Origin: Kitasatospora humi
GTDB taxonomy: Bacteria; Actinomycetota; Actinomycetes; Streptomycetales; Streptomycetaceae
Direction: 5' to 3'
DNA: 64,000 nucleotides
Assembly (NCBI RefSeq): GCF_020907985.1
Contig: NZ_JAJJPA010000021.1
Coordinates: 1-64,000 of the forward strand
Shown here: one piece after another, positions 57,522 through 64,000 of the stretch
Layout: every line of letters begins with the position of its first letter
How positions within the stretch are numbered: the stretch's first letter is position 1
The notes under the pieces: model-generated
Seen by the model: only the letters and a program-made list of their open reading frames with translations
What the model was told of the DNA's origin: nothing
Database searches by the model: none
Made by a program: the position numbers and the translations under genes

Positions 57522-58724
57522 ATGGACGTCCCCCGCGATTCCGCCCGCCACTCCCTCGGCGGGGCGACCTCGCTGCCCCGGGAGGCGCCTCCGACCACCG
57601 CCGCCGAGGCCCCCGCCCCCGTCCCCGCCCCTGCTCCCGTCTCCCTTCCCGCCGTCGCCCAGCCGCAGCCCACCGCTCGTCCACAGCTTGTGGATACCCG
57701 CGCCGAGGTGGCCGCCCGCCGCTCGCCGAAGGTGGTACCGGAACTGCGGGAGCGGCCGGCGCTGGCGCTGCCGGGCTGGGTGGCGCTGCTCGCCGTGCTG
57801 CTGGCGCTGGGCTCCGCCGGGTTGGTGCTGGTCCGGGCCGGGGTGCTCCCCCGCCTCGCGGAGCTGCCAGACCTGCGCAGCCCCGCCCTGCGCGGCTCCG
57901 ACGCCACGGCGGCCGACGCCGCGGTGCTGACCACCCCCGCGCTGGTCGCGGTGACCGTCGCCGGCCTGGTGGCCCTGGTCTCGCTGACCGGCCTGCTGGC
58001 CAACGGCGGCGGTGAGACCCGGGTGCTCAGCCGGTGGGGCCGCTACCGGGGCACCGTGCGGCGGACCGGTCTGCTGTGGGTCAATCCGATGCTGCGGCGG
58101 CGCCGGCTGGACGTCCGGCTGCGGCACTGGCGCAGCGACCCGGTGCCGGTGACCGACCGGGCCGGCATGCCGCTGGTGGTCCAGGTGCTGGTGGTCTGGC
58201 GGATCAAGGACACCGCACGGGCGGTCTACGCGGTCGGCGACCACGAGGCGTACCTGCGCGAGCAGATCCACGCGGTGCTCACCCGCACCGCGAGCACGCT
58301 GCCCTGCGACAGCGACTGCGCCGCCGGCCCCGCGCTGCGCGACGGGCAGTGGTTCGCCGATGAGCTCAGCCGGGGGCTGACCGCCCAGGTGGCGCCCGCC
58401 GGCCTGGAGGTCTTCTCGGTGCAGCCGGTCGCCCTGGACTACGCGCCCGAGGTGGCCGAGTCGATGCGCCGCCGCCGGCTGGCCGAGCTGGACGCCGGCC
58501 TGCGCACGGTGCTGGTGGACGACGCGGTGGAGGCGGCGGCGCTCGCGGTCCGCCGGCTGGAGCGGGCCACCGCCCAGGAGCTCGACGAGGCGGCCCGCAG
58601 CGCGCTGATGGAGCAGCTGCTGGTGGCGTTCGTCGCACCCGCGGGCGTGCCCGGCACGCTGCTCGGCACCGTCCCGCCACCGGCCGCCCGGGCAGCCGCC
58701 CACCAGGGTGGGAACCGCGCGTGA
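57522..58724 (+). CDS. SPFH/band 7 domain membrane protein
   Basis: A 400-residue protein: a Pro/Ala-rich N-terminus, two membrane segments (about 83-105 and 138-162), then an SPFH/band 7 domain (about 190-350; RWGRYRGTVRRTGLLWVNPM, MPLVVQVLVVWRIKDTARAV, DYAPEVAESMRRRRLAELDA). Band 7 proteins oligomerise and organise membrane domains, often scaffolding proteases or phospholipids. The ATG at 57522 is chosen for GAGGA upstream; the frame continues to 57144 within the surface-protein gene. 248 bases without a gene precede it. Confidence 0.87.
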   Translation: MDVPRDSARHSLGGATSLPREAPPTTAAEAPAPVPAPAPVSLPAVAQPQPTARPQLVDTRAEVAARRSPKVVPELRERPALALPGWVALLAVLLALGSAGLVLVRAGVLPRLAELPDLRSPALRGSDATAADAAVLTTPALVAVTVAGLVALVSLTGLLANGGGETRVLSRWGRYRGTVRRTGLLWVNPMLRRRRLDVRLRHWRSDPVPVTDRAGMPLVVQVLVVWRIKDTARAVYAVGDHEAYLREQIHAVLTRTASTLPCDSDCAAGPALRDGQWFADELSRGLTAQVAPAGLEVFSVQPVALDYAPEVAESMRRRRLAELDAGLRTVLVDDAVEAAALAVRRLERATAQELDEAARSALMEQLLVAFVAPAGVPGTLLGTVPPPAARAAAHQGGNRA

Positions 58725-58769
58725 AGACGGCCCCGGCCGCGGTTCCGTGACGGGCCGCCGCGCAGGCCG

Positions 58770-59054
58770 CTACCCGGCAGCCACGACCTGGCCGGCGGTG
58801 ACCTGGGCAGGATTGGGGAGCAGTGACGCGAGGTTGTCCCGCACGAAGTCCGCCGCCCGCCCGATCGATTCCTCGGCCCCGGCCCGGTCTTGGAAGACGC
58901 TGGTGGAGACCATCACCCCGTCCCCGGCATCGACCCAGTAGTAGGCCACGAATCCGGGAACCCGGCGGAGGAGGGGCACGAACCCCTCGGCCACTCGGCG
59001 TCCTGCCTCCGCGGGATCGGTCACCCCTTCGTACCGCCGCACCGATGCGTACAC
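58770..59054 (-). CDS. ABM-like small protein
   Basis: A 94-residue protein, start GTG 59054 with GAGGAG 6 bases upstream; the frame is open to 59366 but the upstream part looks non-coding. YASVRRYEGVTDPAEAGRRV, GFVAYYWVDAGDGVMVSTSV and FQDRAGAEESIGRAADFVRD match the dimeric alpha-beta barrel (ABM/antibiotic biosynthesis monooxygenase-like) fold, common in small actinobacterial proteins of unknown function. Catalytic residues are not evident. Confidence 0.8.
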   Translation of the reverse strand: MYASVRRYEGVTDPAEAGRRVAEGFVPLLRRVPGFVAYYWVDAGDGVMVSTSVFQDRAGAEESIGRAADFVRDNLASLLPNPAQVTAGQVVAAG

Positions 59055-59384
59055 GTTGGTCTCCTCATGGGTCCCGGGGTCATCTGGTGCGGGACGACAT
59101 ACCCCTCGCCGGGCGTCGCTCGCTCTCGAGGCGTCCGGAAGCCACCCGGATAGCCGCAGGGGCGGCCGCGGAAGGCCGTTCACCGAAGCTGCGGCCAGCG
59201 CCGTGAAGCCGACCACCGGTCCGCGCCCGGACCGATCGGCCGCGCGGGGCACCGGTCCGGTGGAACGCCTCGCCGAGCGCCCGGCGAACGGCGGGTGACC
59301 GGTACCCGTCCGGGGACGGTGAGTCACCCCACCGAGGGGTCCGGGCTGTTCCGCGGCCCCGGCCATTGGTTAGAGTCCCGTCCC
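59055..59384. other. Intergenic region, no gene seen
   Basis: 330 bases between the divergent ABM-like and small membrane protein genes. Open frames here lack coding character. TAGAGT at 59371-59376, 8 bases before the ATG at 59385, is the likely -10 box of the small membrane protein, implying a very short or absent leader. Confidence 0.4.
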
Positions 59385-59582
59385 ATGGCTGAGAACAACT
59401 ACGAAGACAACGCCGGCAGCACCCAGATGTTCCGGGCCTTTGTGGAGACCCCGCCGGCCCAGGAGCGGGCCAATGTCTCCGTGCACCGCAGCAGCGGCGG
59501 CGGCCGGACCGGGATGATCGCGATCGGTGCGATCGTCGCGCTGGTGGTCGTGGTCGCGGTGGTCTGGCTCGCCGTCAAGTAG
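59385..59582 (+). CDS. Small single-pass membrane protein
   Basis: A 65-residue protein (MAENNYEDNAGSTQMFRAFV...) with a polar N-terminal 40 residues and a C-terminal membrane helix (GMIAIGAIVALVVVVAVVWL) ending AVK. No family recognised. The ATG is supported by a -10 box 8 bases upstream. It may be transcribed into the phosphatase gene that follows, 154 bases on. Confidence 0.75.
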   Translation: MAENNYEDNAGSTQMFRAFVETPPAQERANVSVHRSSGGGRTGMIAIGAIVALVVVVAVVWLAVK

Positions 59583-59736
59583 GCCGCGGGGCGTCGGACG
59601 GGAGTCACCGTCCCGGGCCGTCCGCGGAACGTCCGATGGGTCACCACGCCGAACGCTGTTCGGGTGCGGGCCGGGTTCGTACTCTTGGTCGGACGCGGCG
59701 CTACCGAACCGCCGCGGCCGACCCAGGAGGACCCAG

Positions 59737-60669
59737 GTGATCGAGCAGTCCGCGCAGTCCCAGCAGCCCGCGCCGCCGGCGGCCGAGCTGGCCGCCCGGA
59801 GCCTGGGCCTGTCCGGGGCGGTCAACGCCCGCGACCTGGGTGGCTACCGCACCGTGGACGGACGGGTGCTGCGCTGCGGGGTCGCGCTGCGCAGTGACGG
59901 GCTGCACCGGTTGCAGGCCGGGGACCACGAGGTCTTCGCCACGCTGGGGGTGCGGCACGTGGTCGACCTGCGCAGCCTGGACGAGGTGCGGGAGGCCGGT
60001 CCGGACGTGGTGCCCGGCCTGCCGGTGGCGGACGTCTCCGCGGTCGAACTCTCCGCCGAGCCGCTGAGCGTCACCGCGGACGGTCCTGGCGGCATCACGC
60101 TGCACCACCTGCCGGTCTTCGCCGCCGACTTCGACATCTACGTGGCGCTGCGCGACGCCCTGGCCGACCGCGACCCGGAGGCCCAGCGGGCGCTGCTCGG
60201 CGACGGCCGGATGGCCGGCATGATGACCGCGCTCTACCGCTGGTTCGTCACCGACCCGGTGGCCCGGGAGCGGTTCGCCGCGGTGCTGCGGCTGCTGGCC
60301 ACCCCGGACGCCCCGCCGGTGCTGTTCCACTGCACGGCGGGCAAGGACCGGACCGGTTGGGCGGCCGCGCTGGTGCTCACCGCGCTGGGCGTGGACCGGG
60401 CCACGGTGGTGGCGGACTACCTGCTGACCAACGTCCGCTCCGGTGCGATCGTCGACCAGGTGATGGACAGCTTCTACCAGCGCGGCCTGATGGAGGACCC
60501 GTCGCTGCTGCTGCCGATGTTCCGGGCCGACCCGGCCTATTTGGCGGCCTCCTTCGAGGAGGTGGCCGCCGGCTGGTCGAGCTTCGAGGAGTTCTGGCGG
60601 GCCGGCCTCGGGCTGGACGACGCCGTGCTGGCCGGCCTGCGCAGGAACCTGCTGACGGACGAGGACTGA
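59737..60669 (+). CDS. Tyrosine-protein phosphatase (PTP-like, MptpB/LipA type)
   Basis: A 310-residue phosphatase. The P-loop HCTAGKDRTG carries Cys199 and Arg205 (CX5R); the N-terminal NARDLGGYRT and the DLRSLDEVRE segment are typical of the bacterial atypical PTP family that includes mycobacterial PtpB. Members dephosphorylate phosphotyrosine and phosphoinositides. GTG 59737 follows AGGAGG. No signal peptide, so probably cytoplasmic in this organism. Tandem repeats separate it from the convergent sigma factor gene. Confidence 0.92.
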   Translation: MIEQSAQSQQPAPPAAELAARSLGLSGAVNARDLGGYRTVDGRVLRCGVALRSDGLHRLQAGDHEVFATLGVRHVVDLRSLDEVREAGPDVVPGLPVADVSAVELSAEPLSVTADGPGGITLHHLPVFAADFDIYVALRDALADRDPEAQRALLGDGRMAGMMTALYRWFVTDPVARERFAAVLRLLATPDAPPVLFHCTAGKDRTGWAAALVLTALGVDRATVVADYLLTNVRSGAIVDQVMDSFYQRGLMEDPSLLLPMFRADPAYLAASFEEVAAGWSSFEEFWRAGLGLDDAVLAGLRRNLLTDED

Positions 60670-60706
60670 CTGCCCATCGCCCGAGCGGCCGTCAGCCCTC
60701 GCTCGT

Positions 60707-60790
60707 CGGCCCTGGCGGGTCAGCTCTCACCGGCCGGCCCTGGCGGGTCAGCTCTCACCGACCGGCCCTGGCGGGTCAGCCCTCGCTGGT
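60707..60790 (+). repeat. Three 28-bp tandem repeats overlapping a stop codon
   Basis: Units starting CGGCCCTGGCGGGTCAGC at 60707, 60735 and 60763, exact 28-bp period; the first two are nearly identical (CTCTCACCG tail), the third diverges at its end. The third copy contains the stop codon of the minus-strand sigma factor gene (60776). Confidence 0.93.
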
Positions 60791-61633
60791 CAGCCCGTCG
60801 CGCAGCTGGGTGAGGGTCTTGGTGAGCAGCCGGGAGACGTGCATCTGGGAGATCCCGATCTCCTCGCCGATCTGGGACTGGGTCAGGTTGCCGAAGAACC
60901 GCAGCATGATGATCCGGCGCTCCCGGGCCGGCAGTTTGGCCAGCAGCGGCTTCAGCGACTCGCGGTACTCGACCCCCTCCAGGGCGAGGTCCTCGTAGCC
61001 CAGCCGGTCGGCCAGCGGTCCGTCGCCGTCCTCCTCGCCGGGGCCGGAGTCCAGGGAGCTGGCGGTGTAGGCGTTGCCGACGGCCAGCCCCTCGACCACC
61101 TCCTCCTCGCTGACCCCGAGGCTGGCGGCCAGCTCGGCGACGGTCGGCGAGCGGTCCAGCCGCTGGGCGAGCTCGTCACCCGCCTTGGTCAGCGCGAGCC
61201 GCAGCTCCTGCAGCCGCCGGGGCACCCGCACCGACCAGCTGGTGTCCCGGAAGAAGCGCTTGATCTCGCCGACCACGGTGGGCATGGCGAAGGTGGGGAA
61301 CTCCACCCCGCGCTCCGGGTCGAACCGGTCGATCGCCTTGATCAGGCCGATGGTGCCGACCTGGACGATGTCCTCCATCGGCTCGTTGCGGCTGCGGAAC
61401 CGGGCCGCGGCGTACCGCACCAGCGGCAGGTTGAGCTCGATCAGGGTGTCGCGGACGTAGCCGTGCTCGGCGCTGCCCGGGGTGACCGTGGCAAGCCGCC
61501 GGAAGAGGGAACGGGAGAGGGTGCGGGTGTCCAGGGACGGCTCCTGCGGCGGCGGCACCGGCGTCCGCGCAGGAGTGTGCTCGGCAACCGCCGTACCACC
61601 GTGGATCTTCGCGCTGTCCAGCTCCGCGGACAT
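60776..61633 (-). CDS. SigB/SigF-family RNA polymerase sigma factor
   Basis: A 285-residue sigma-70 group 3 factor of the SigB/F/G type. Region 2 (YAAARFRSRNEPMEDIVQVG, IGLIKAIDRFDPERGVEFPT), region 3 (SVRVPRRLQELRLALTKAGD) and region 4 (LPARERRIIMLRFFGNLTQS, QIGEEIGISQMHVSRLLTKT) are all complete. It directs stress or sporulation genes. ATG 61633 follows GGGGGTGG. It lies downstream of, and is paralogous to, the sigma factor at 61799-62722; no anti-sigma gene is adjacent to either. Confidence 0.95.
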   Translation of the reverse strand: MSAELDSAKIHGGTAVAEHTPARTPVPPPQEPSLDTRTLSRSLFRRLATVTPGSAEHGYVRDTLIELNLPLVRYAAARFRSRNEPMEDIVQVGTIGLIKAIDRFDPERGVEFPTFAMPTVVGEIKRFFRDTSWSVRVPRRLQELRLALTKAGDELAQRLDRSPTVAELAASLGVSEEEVVEGLAVGNAYTASSLDSGPGEEDGDGPLADRLGYEDLALEGVEYRESLKPLLAKLPARERRIIMLRFFGNLTQSQIGEEIGISQMHVSRLLTKTLTQLRDGLTSEG

Positions 61634-61798
61634 GCACCCACCCCCTCGTGACAGGTCGGACCGGAACCGCCGCTCGGTCCCGGATGCGCCGAGTGATCGG
61701 CGCCCCCCAATCGCTTGCTTACCGGACCAGCGCGCGCGGCAAACCCGAACGTCACCAGATGTCACTCGGCGGAAACACCACGCCTTGCGTCCTGAGGC

Positions 61799-62722
61799 TC
61801 ACTCGTCCCAGGAGTTTCCGGTCCTGAGCCTGGTCAAGATCCTGGAGAGCAACCGGGAGACGTGCATCTGCGACATGCCCAGCTCATTGGAGATCTGCGA
61901 CTGCGTCAGGTTGGCGAAGAACCGCAGCATGACGATCCGGCGCTCCCGCTCGGGCAGCTGAACCAGCAGGTGGCGCACCATGTCCCGGTGTTCGACGTCG
62001 GTGAGCGCCGTGTCCTCGTAGCCGAGCCGGTCCAGCAGGGCCAGGCCGCCCTCGTGCTCCTGGGCGGCCTCCAGCGAGGCGGCGTTGTAGGCCCGGCCGG
62101 CGTCCAGGCAGGCCCGTACGTCCTCCTCCGGGATCCGCAGGCTGGCGGCGATCTCCGGCACCTTGGGGGTGCGGCCCTGGGTGACCGTCAGCTCCTCCAT
62201 GGCTCCGCTGACCTGGACCCAGAGTTCCTGGAGCCGCCGGGGCACGTGCATGGTCCGCACGTTGTCCCGGAAGTAACGTTTGATCTCCCCGAGGATGGTG
62301 GGCAGGGCATAGGTGGGGAACTGCACGCCGCGGCTGGGGTCGAAGCGGTCGATGGCGTTGATCAGGCCGATGGTGCCGACCTGGACCACGTCCTCCATCG
62401 GCTCGTTGCGGCTGCGGAACCGGGTGGCGGCGTAGCGCACCAGGGGGATGTTGATCTCGATCAGCGCGGCCCGCACCTGCTCGCGCTCGGGGGCGTCGGC
62501 GGGCAGCTCGGCGAGCCGCTCGAAGAGCACCCGGGTCAGGGTGCGGACGTCGATCGGGCCGCCGGCCTCGGTCGGATCGTCCGCCGCGGCACCGCCGTCC
62601 CGCTCGGCCGCGCGCTCCAGGTCGGGGTCCGCGCCGGTGTCCGGCTGGCTCTCCTGGATCGGCACCGGACGCGCCACCCCCTCTTCGTTCACCGCCTCGC
62701 CCTGCCCGGCCAAATCGGTCAT
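61799..62722 (-). CDS. SigB/SigF-family RNA polymerase sigma factor (tandem paralogue)
   Basis: A 307-residue SigB-type factor, like its neighbour across regions 2-4 (YAATRFRSRNEPMEDVVQVG, HVPRRLQELWVQVSGAMEEL, QISNELGMSQMHVSRLLSRI). The acidic N-terminus (about 1-65) is longer. The start is uncertain: ATG 62722 has no clear ribosome binding site; GTG codons downstream are alternatives. 165 bases separate the two sigma genes, so each may have its own promoter. Together they probably extend a stress-sigma network whose anti-sigma partners lie elsewhere. Confidence 0.93.
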   Translation of the reverse strand: MTDLAGQGEAVNEEGVARPVPIQESQPDTGADPDLERAAERDGGAAADDPTEAGGPIDVRTLTRVLFERLAELPADAPEREQVRAALIEINIPLVRYAATRFRSRNEPMEDVVQVGTIGLINAIDRFDPSRGVQFPTYALPTILGEIKRYFRDNVRTMHVPRRLQELWVQVSGAMEELTVTQGRTPKVPEIAASLRIPEEDVRACLDAGRAYNAASLEAAQEHEGGLALLDRLGYEDTALTDVEHRDMVRHLLVQLPERERRIVMLRFFANLTQSQISNELGMSQMHVSRLLSRILTRLRTGNSWDE

Positions 62723-62821
62723 AGCATCACAAGCCGGGCGTGCTCCGATCAAGCACCCCGCTGAGGTGTGTTGACGACCCGTCGGCCGGGTGGGAGCGGC
62801 GGTGAACGGAGGGTGGGCGGG

Positions 62822-63115
62822 TCAGACCTCGAAGTCGGCGACGACCAGGGTCGCGATCGCCCGCCACTGCTCGGCGACCGCCACGTGGGCCGGGTGGGTG
62901 GCGTAGGCCTTCAGGGCGTCCTGGTCGGCGAACAGGCTGTTGAGCGCGTAGTCGTAGGCGACGTCGCGCGGGCTGACGTTCCAGCCGCACTGCCACTCCA
63001 GCAGCTCGGGGATCTGCCGGTCGAGGCCGTCGAAGCCCGCGGCGGCGGCCTGGGCGCGCGGGTCGTCCTTGGCGACGCCCTCGTTGAGCTTGAACAGGAC
63101 GAGGTGGCGGATCAC
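62822..63115 (-). CDS. Dabb-family (stress-responsive A/B barrel) protein
   Basis: A 97-residue protein (IRHLVLFKLNEGVAKDDPRA) of the dimeric alpha+beta barrel (Dabb) family, with WQCGWNVSPRDVAYDYALNS and AYATHPAHVAVAEQWRAIAT. Family members are small, often stress-induced, and include olivetolic-acid-cyclase-like enzymes; no catalytic evidence here. GTG start with AAGGAG 6 bases upstream. Confidence 0.9.
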   Translation of the reverse strand: MIRHLVLFKLNEGVAKDDPRAQAAAAGFDGLDRQIPELLEWQCGWNVSPRDVAYDYALNSLFADQDALKAYATHPAHVAVAEQWRAIATLVVADFEV

Positions 63116-63193
63116 GGGACGCTCCTTGCGGACATGCGGGTAACGGACCTGGTCACGCTACTCGACGTCCGCGGCGGCCGGCCGCCCCGGCGG

Positions 63194-63358
63194 CTAGTTG
63201 ATCAGCCCGGTCATGAAGTCGCCGATCGACTTCGCGGCCTCGGAGACCCCTTCGAATCCCGACTGGACCAGCTCGGCCGCGCGGGTGGGGGAGTGGATGA
63301 TCGTGTACCCCACGAAAATCAGCAGCAGGTACATGCCGATCTTTCTTGCCTGTGCCAT
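63194..63358 (-). CDS. Small conserved membrane protein
   Basis: A 54-residue protein (MAQARKIGMYLLLIFVGYTI...): one membrane helix near the N-terminus, then an amphipathic helix (RAAELVQSGFEGVSEAAKSI) and a short tail ending GLIN. I recall near-identical small proteins in many streptomycetes, without a known function. ATG 63358 is preferred over GTG/ATG codons further 5'. It follows no obvious operon. Confidence 0.78.
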   Translation of the reverse strand: MAQARKIGMYLLLIFVGYTIIHSPTRAAELVQSGFEGVSEAAKSIGDFMTGLIN

Positions 63359-63663
63359 CGAACCGCCCACCTCCACCGTCTGCCCCGGCCCCGCGCACCC
63401 GTGAACACTGGCGTTCGCACGGCGACCCCTCCGCGCAGCTTATCCACCGATCGGCGCAATGGGATGGGCAACGCGTTCACTCGCCCGGGCGAAGGTCCCA
63501 CGGACCTGGGCCCTTGTGCGGATGCCCGGGACCGGCGGGCGGGGCAGGATGGTTGACGTACCGAGGATCTGGCAGGAATCCGGGTACGTGGGGCCGGAGG
63601 TCCCCGCTGTGGGATCGCGCGCCGCGGCTCCCCCCGCACGGCGCCGGTCGGGGGCCTCCGCAC
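63359..63663. other. Intergenic region, no gene seen
   Basis: About 300 bases between the small membrane protein start and the hairpin that ends the right-edge gene. It should contain the promoter of the small membrane protein. Open frames here are GC-bias shadows. Confidence 0.4.
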
Positions 63664-63696
63664 GGGGAGCCGTCCGACCCCCCGGGACGGCTCCCC
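63664..63696 (-). terminator. Terminator of the right-edge gene
   Basis: GGGGAGCCGTCC (63664-63675) pairs perfectly with GGACGGCTCCCC (63685-63696), loop 9 nt. It lies past the stop of the minus-strand gene at 63777, beyond the tandem repeats. Confidence 0.75.
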
Positions 63697-63704
63697 CTCC
63701 CCCC

Positions 63705-63781
63705 GCTTCCACGGGAGGTCAGCGCTTCCACGGGAGGTCAGCGCTTTCGCAGGAGCGTCAGTGCTTCGCGGGAGCGTCAGC
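63705..63781 (-). repeat. Four tandem repeats of about 19 bp overlapping a stop codon
   Basis: GCTTCCACGGGAGGTCAGC at 63705-63723 and 63724-63742 (identical), then diverged units at 63743-63762 and 63763-63781. The last unit contains the stop codon of the minus-strand gene, so each repeat unit carries a potential stop (TGA on the minus strand). Confidence 0.93.
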
Positions 63782-64000
63782 GCTGGGTGAAGCGCACCTC
63801 GGCCTCCGGAGCGAGCCCCAGCTCCTCGCCGGTGATCGGCTCACCGGTGCTGATCAGGATGTTGTAGTGGTTCGGGAAGTGGCAGGCGTCGAAACCCAGC
63901 ACGGTGCCGACCGGTCGGCCGCCGATCCAGACCGTGTCGCCCCGGTCGATCACCCCCGCCCGGGAGATCTCGGTGAAGCCCAGGAACCCGACCCGGTCCA
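63777..64000 (-). CDS. Conserved hypothetical protein, C-terminus (DUF6917-like; partial)
   Basis: The last 74 codons of a minus-strand gene that continues beyond the window. Reading GFLGFTEISRAGVIDRGDTV, WIGGRPVGTVLGFDACHFPN, HYNILISTGEPITGEELGLA and ending VRFTQR. The FDACHFPNHYNILI segment matches, from memory, an uncharacterised actinobacterial family (DUF6917). Function unknown. The stop codon lies inside the fourth unit of a tandem repeat. Confidence 0.7.
   Translation of the reverse strand, partial: DRVGFLGFTEISRAGVIDRGDTVWIGGRPVGTVLGFDACHFPNHYNILISTGEPITGEELGLAPEAEVRFTQR

Noticed and set aside
1..64000. CRISPR array, insertion sequence or integrase
   Set aside because: No regularly spaced repeat array and no transposase- or recombinase-like protein was seen in any frame.

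Overview
The window is very GC-rich, with long antisense shadow ORFs, many GTG/TTG starts and several apparently leaderless genes. Its gene families (XRE/DUF5753 with DUF397, TipA-like MerR, SigB-type sigma pairs, SpoIIE-type phosphatases, SEC-C/DUF5926) are typical of Streptomycetaceae (Streptomyces, Kitasatospora or a close relative). It looks like chromosome rather than plasmid: four tRNA genes and mostly ordinary metabolic and regulatory genes, with one accessory patch at about 37.5-41.1 kb. All names are from reading the sequence; no database search was run.

Layout. 0-3.2 kb: an AbaA/WhiJ-like regulatory module (ATP-binding protein, XRE regulator, two near-identical DUF397 proteins), then a Phd/YefM-RelE-type toxin-antitoxin pair. 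3.5-8.1 kb: a secreted radical-copper (galactose/glyoxal) oxidase diverging from a DyP-type peroxidase that carries four C-terminal hemopexin-like repeats; the first would make H2O2 and the second would use it. 8.3-13.3 kb: a proline-rich protein, two overlapping Nudix genes, an ECF41-like sigma factor, a CoA-transferase and a GNAT acetyltransferase. 13.5-18.9 kb: a secreted phosphoesterase followed by a UgpAEB-like uptake operon, which suggests scavenging of phosphodiester head groups. 19-25 kb: a GT-C-like membrane protein, a TipA-type thiopeptide sensor with a textbook 19-bp-spacer promoter, and a SigE-like ECF sigma factor set between two envelope proteins that share a domain. 25-37.3 kb: aminopeptidase P, a mannose-binding-lectin-repeat protein, a SpoIIE-type phosphatase with a degenerate metal site, a primase/polymerase-like protein, a SEC-C protein, an anti-sigma-like ATPase, a glycerophosphodiesterase, a TPP-riboswitch-controlled CytX transporter and an HtrA-type protease.

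37.3-41.1 kb starts with tRNA-Ser(TGA) and holds accessory genes: Nudix, an XRE/PLD-like regulator, an ATP-binding protein with a 24-bp internal duplication, and two convergent truncated genes. Within the end of the ATP-binding gene, the -1 frame encodes an acidic, leader-like stretch ending in KCSCNAGDDNPY that resembles a RiPP precursor; a canonical-looking -1 slippery heptamer sits at the junction. 41.3-50 kb: a COG4705 membrane protein, a GlcD-like FAD oxidase, an EamA exporter, a DUF1906 protein, a SnoaL-like protein, a quinone-oxidoreductase-like gene diverging from a LysR regulator across a perfect palindrome, and an acyl-CoA ligase. 50-54 kb: a large PAS/receiver signalling protein and tRNA-Ser(GCT) plus two identical tRNA-Arg(ACG). 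54-64 kb: an Ig-like-repeat surface protein, an SPFH/band 7 protein, small membrane proteins, a tyrosine phosphatase, two tandem SigB-family sigma factors, a Dabb protein and a partial conserved gene at the right edge.

A recurrent small-scale feature is short perfect or near-perfect tandem repeats (18-37 bp units) at gene 3' ends, several of which include the stop codon (48.1, 60.7 and 63.7 kb).
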